From Hyphomicrobiaceae bacterium (GTDB taxonomy: Bacteria > Pseudomonadota > Alphaproteobacteria > Rhizobiales > Hyphomicrobiaceae): 26,004 nt of DNA. The stretch is taken from NCBI GenBank assembly GCA_013214245.1, contig JABSQE010000046.1, positions 1 through 26,004 of the forward strand, given 5' to 3'. The notes below the pieces were generated by a model. The model saw only the letters and a program-made list of their open reading frames with translations. It ran no database searches and was not told the origin of the DNA. How positions within the stretch are numbered: position 1 is the first letter of the stretch; each line of letters opens with the position of its first letter. A program made the position numbers and the translations under genes. Shown here piece after piece: positions 25,699-26,004 of the stretch.

Positions 25699-26004
25699 TT
25701 GCGCATAATAATATGTGGTGCAGGTCAAGTTGGATTGGGTATTGCAGAGCGTCTTGCTGCTGAAGGAAATGATGTTATCATGATTGATTCTTCAGCCAAG
25801 CTTGTACAGAGAGCTAACGACGTGCTCGATGTGCGAGCGACATTAGGAAATGGCGCTCATCCCGATACATTAGCAAAGGCCGGGGCAGGCGATGCTGATA
25901 TGCTTATCGCAGTAACCTTCCATGACGAAGTCAATATGGTAGCATGTCATGTTGCATCAACGCTTTTTAATGTTCCTACTAAAATAGCTCGCGTGCGTGC
26001 GCAA
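25699..26004 (+). CDS. trkA: Trk potassium uptake regulatory protein TrkA (5' part, cut by window end)
   Basis: TrkA is the cytoplasmic NAD(H)-binding gating subunit of the Trk K+ uptake system. The first 102 residues are visible: MRIIICGAGQVGLGIAERL with the nucleotide-binding GxGxxG at 7-12, then NDVIMID, whose Asp (about residue 30) ends strand two and binds the ribose. DVRATLGNGAHPDTLAKAGA and DADMLIAVTFHDEVNMVACHVA follow, closely matching alphaproteobacterial TrkA. The frame is open to the last base, so the gene continues beyond the window. The start is TTG at 25699, with GAGGGG (25684-25689) 9 nt upstream; no ATG fits. Confidence 0.93.
   Translation, partial: MRIIICGAGQVGLGIAERLAAEGNDVIMIDSSAKLVQRANDVLDVRATLGNGAHPDTLAKAGAGDADMLIAVTFHDEVNMVACHVASTLFNVPTKIARVRAQ

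Noticed and set aside
1..26004. CRISPR array, prophage, toxin-antitoxin pair or biosynthetic cluster
   Set aside because: I looked for regularly spaced repeats, phage structural genes and large modular enzymes; none is present. The only clear direct repeat is the single 19-bp tandem duplication at 24024-24061.

Overview
The window looks like a chromosome segment of an alphaproteobacterium, probably near Rhodospirillales, with a genome under reduction. Three things point to the class: the split ATP synthase (an F0-only operon with duplicated b'/b subunits), the histidine phosphotransferase ChpT, and RpoH, RecO and DUF2066 proteins of alphaproteobacterial type. Genes I can support cover only about 60% of the 26 kb. 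The spacers are long and AT-rich, and two genes (a selO homologue and an IS5-type transposase) survive only as stop- and frameshift-ridden relics. This low coding density with moderate AT bias suggests a host-associated symbiont in mid-decay. It resembles what is published for the tunicate symbiont Candidatus Endolissoclinum faulkneri, but that name is an inference I cannot verify here.

Layout. 1-2.5 kb: an AI-2E/PerM-type membrane protein and a secreted DUF2066 protein, both on the minus strand. 3.1-3.8 kb: purN without its usual partner purM beside it. 4.4-5.3 kb: a bacterial voltage-gated sodium channel with a NavAb-like selectivity filter. 6.0-8.6 kb: the F0 operon atpI-atpB-atpE-atpF2(b')-atpF(b), followed by an inverted repeat. 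9.0-10.06 kb: selO pseudogene. 10.3-11.2 kb (minus): rpoH. 11.6-12.3 kb: a DUF2076 protein. 13.1-16.5 kb: rpmH-rnpA-yidC-engB behind a near-consensus sigma-70 promoter. 16.9-17.7 kb: recO. 17.85-18.6 kb: the IS5-type relic. 18.9-19.5 kb (minus): ssb and a tRNA-Arg(TCG). 19.9-21.9 kb (minus): a large membrane-anchored pentapeptide-repeat protein. 23.4 kb (minus): a CAT-anticodon tRNA that carries tRNA-Ile2 features. 24.3-24.7 kb: a small predicted secreted protein, convergent with chpT (24.7-25.3 kb, minus). 25.7 kb to the end: the 5' part of trkA.

Together, the intact genes are mostly core functions: ATP synthesis, ribosome and RNase P, membrane protein insertion, heat-shock transcription, DNA repair, cell-cycle phosphorelay and ion transport. 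The sodium channel, the pentapeptide-repeat membrane protein and the small secreted protein are the accessory genes that still look intact. I found no CRISPR array, prophage, biosynthetic cluster or defence system.
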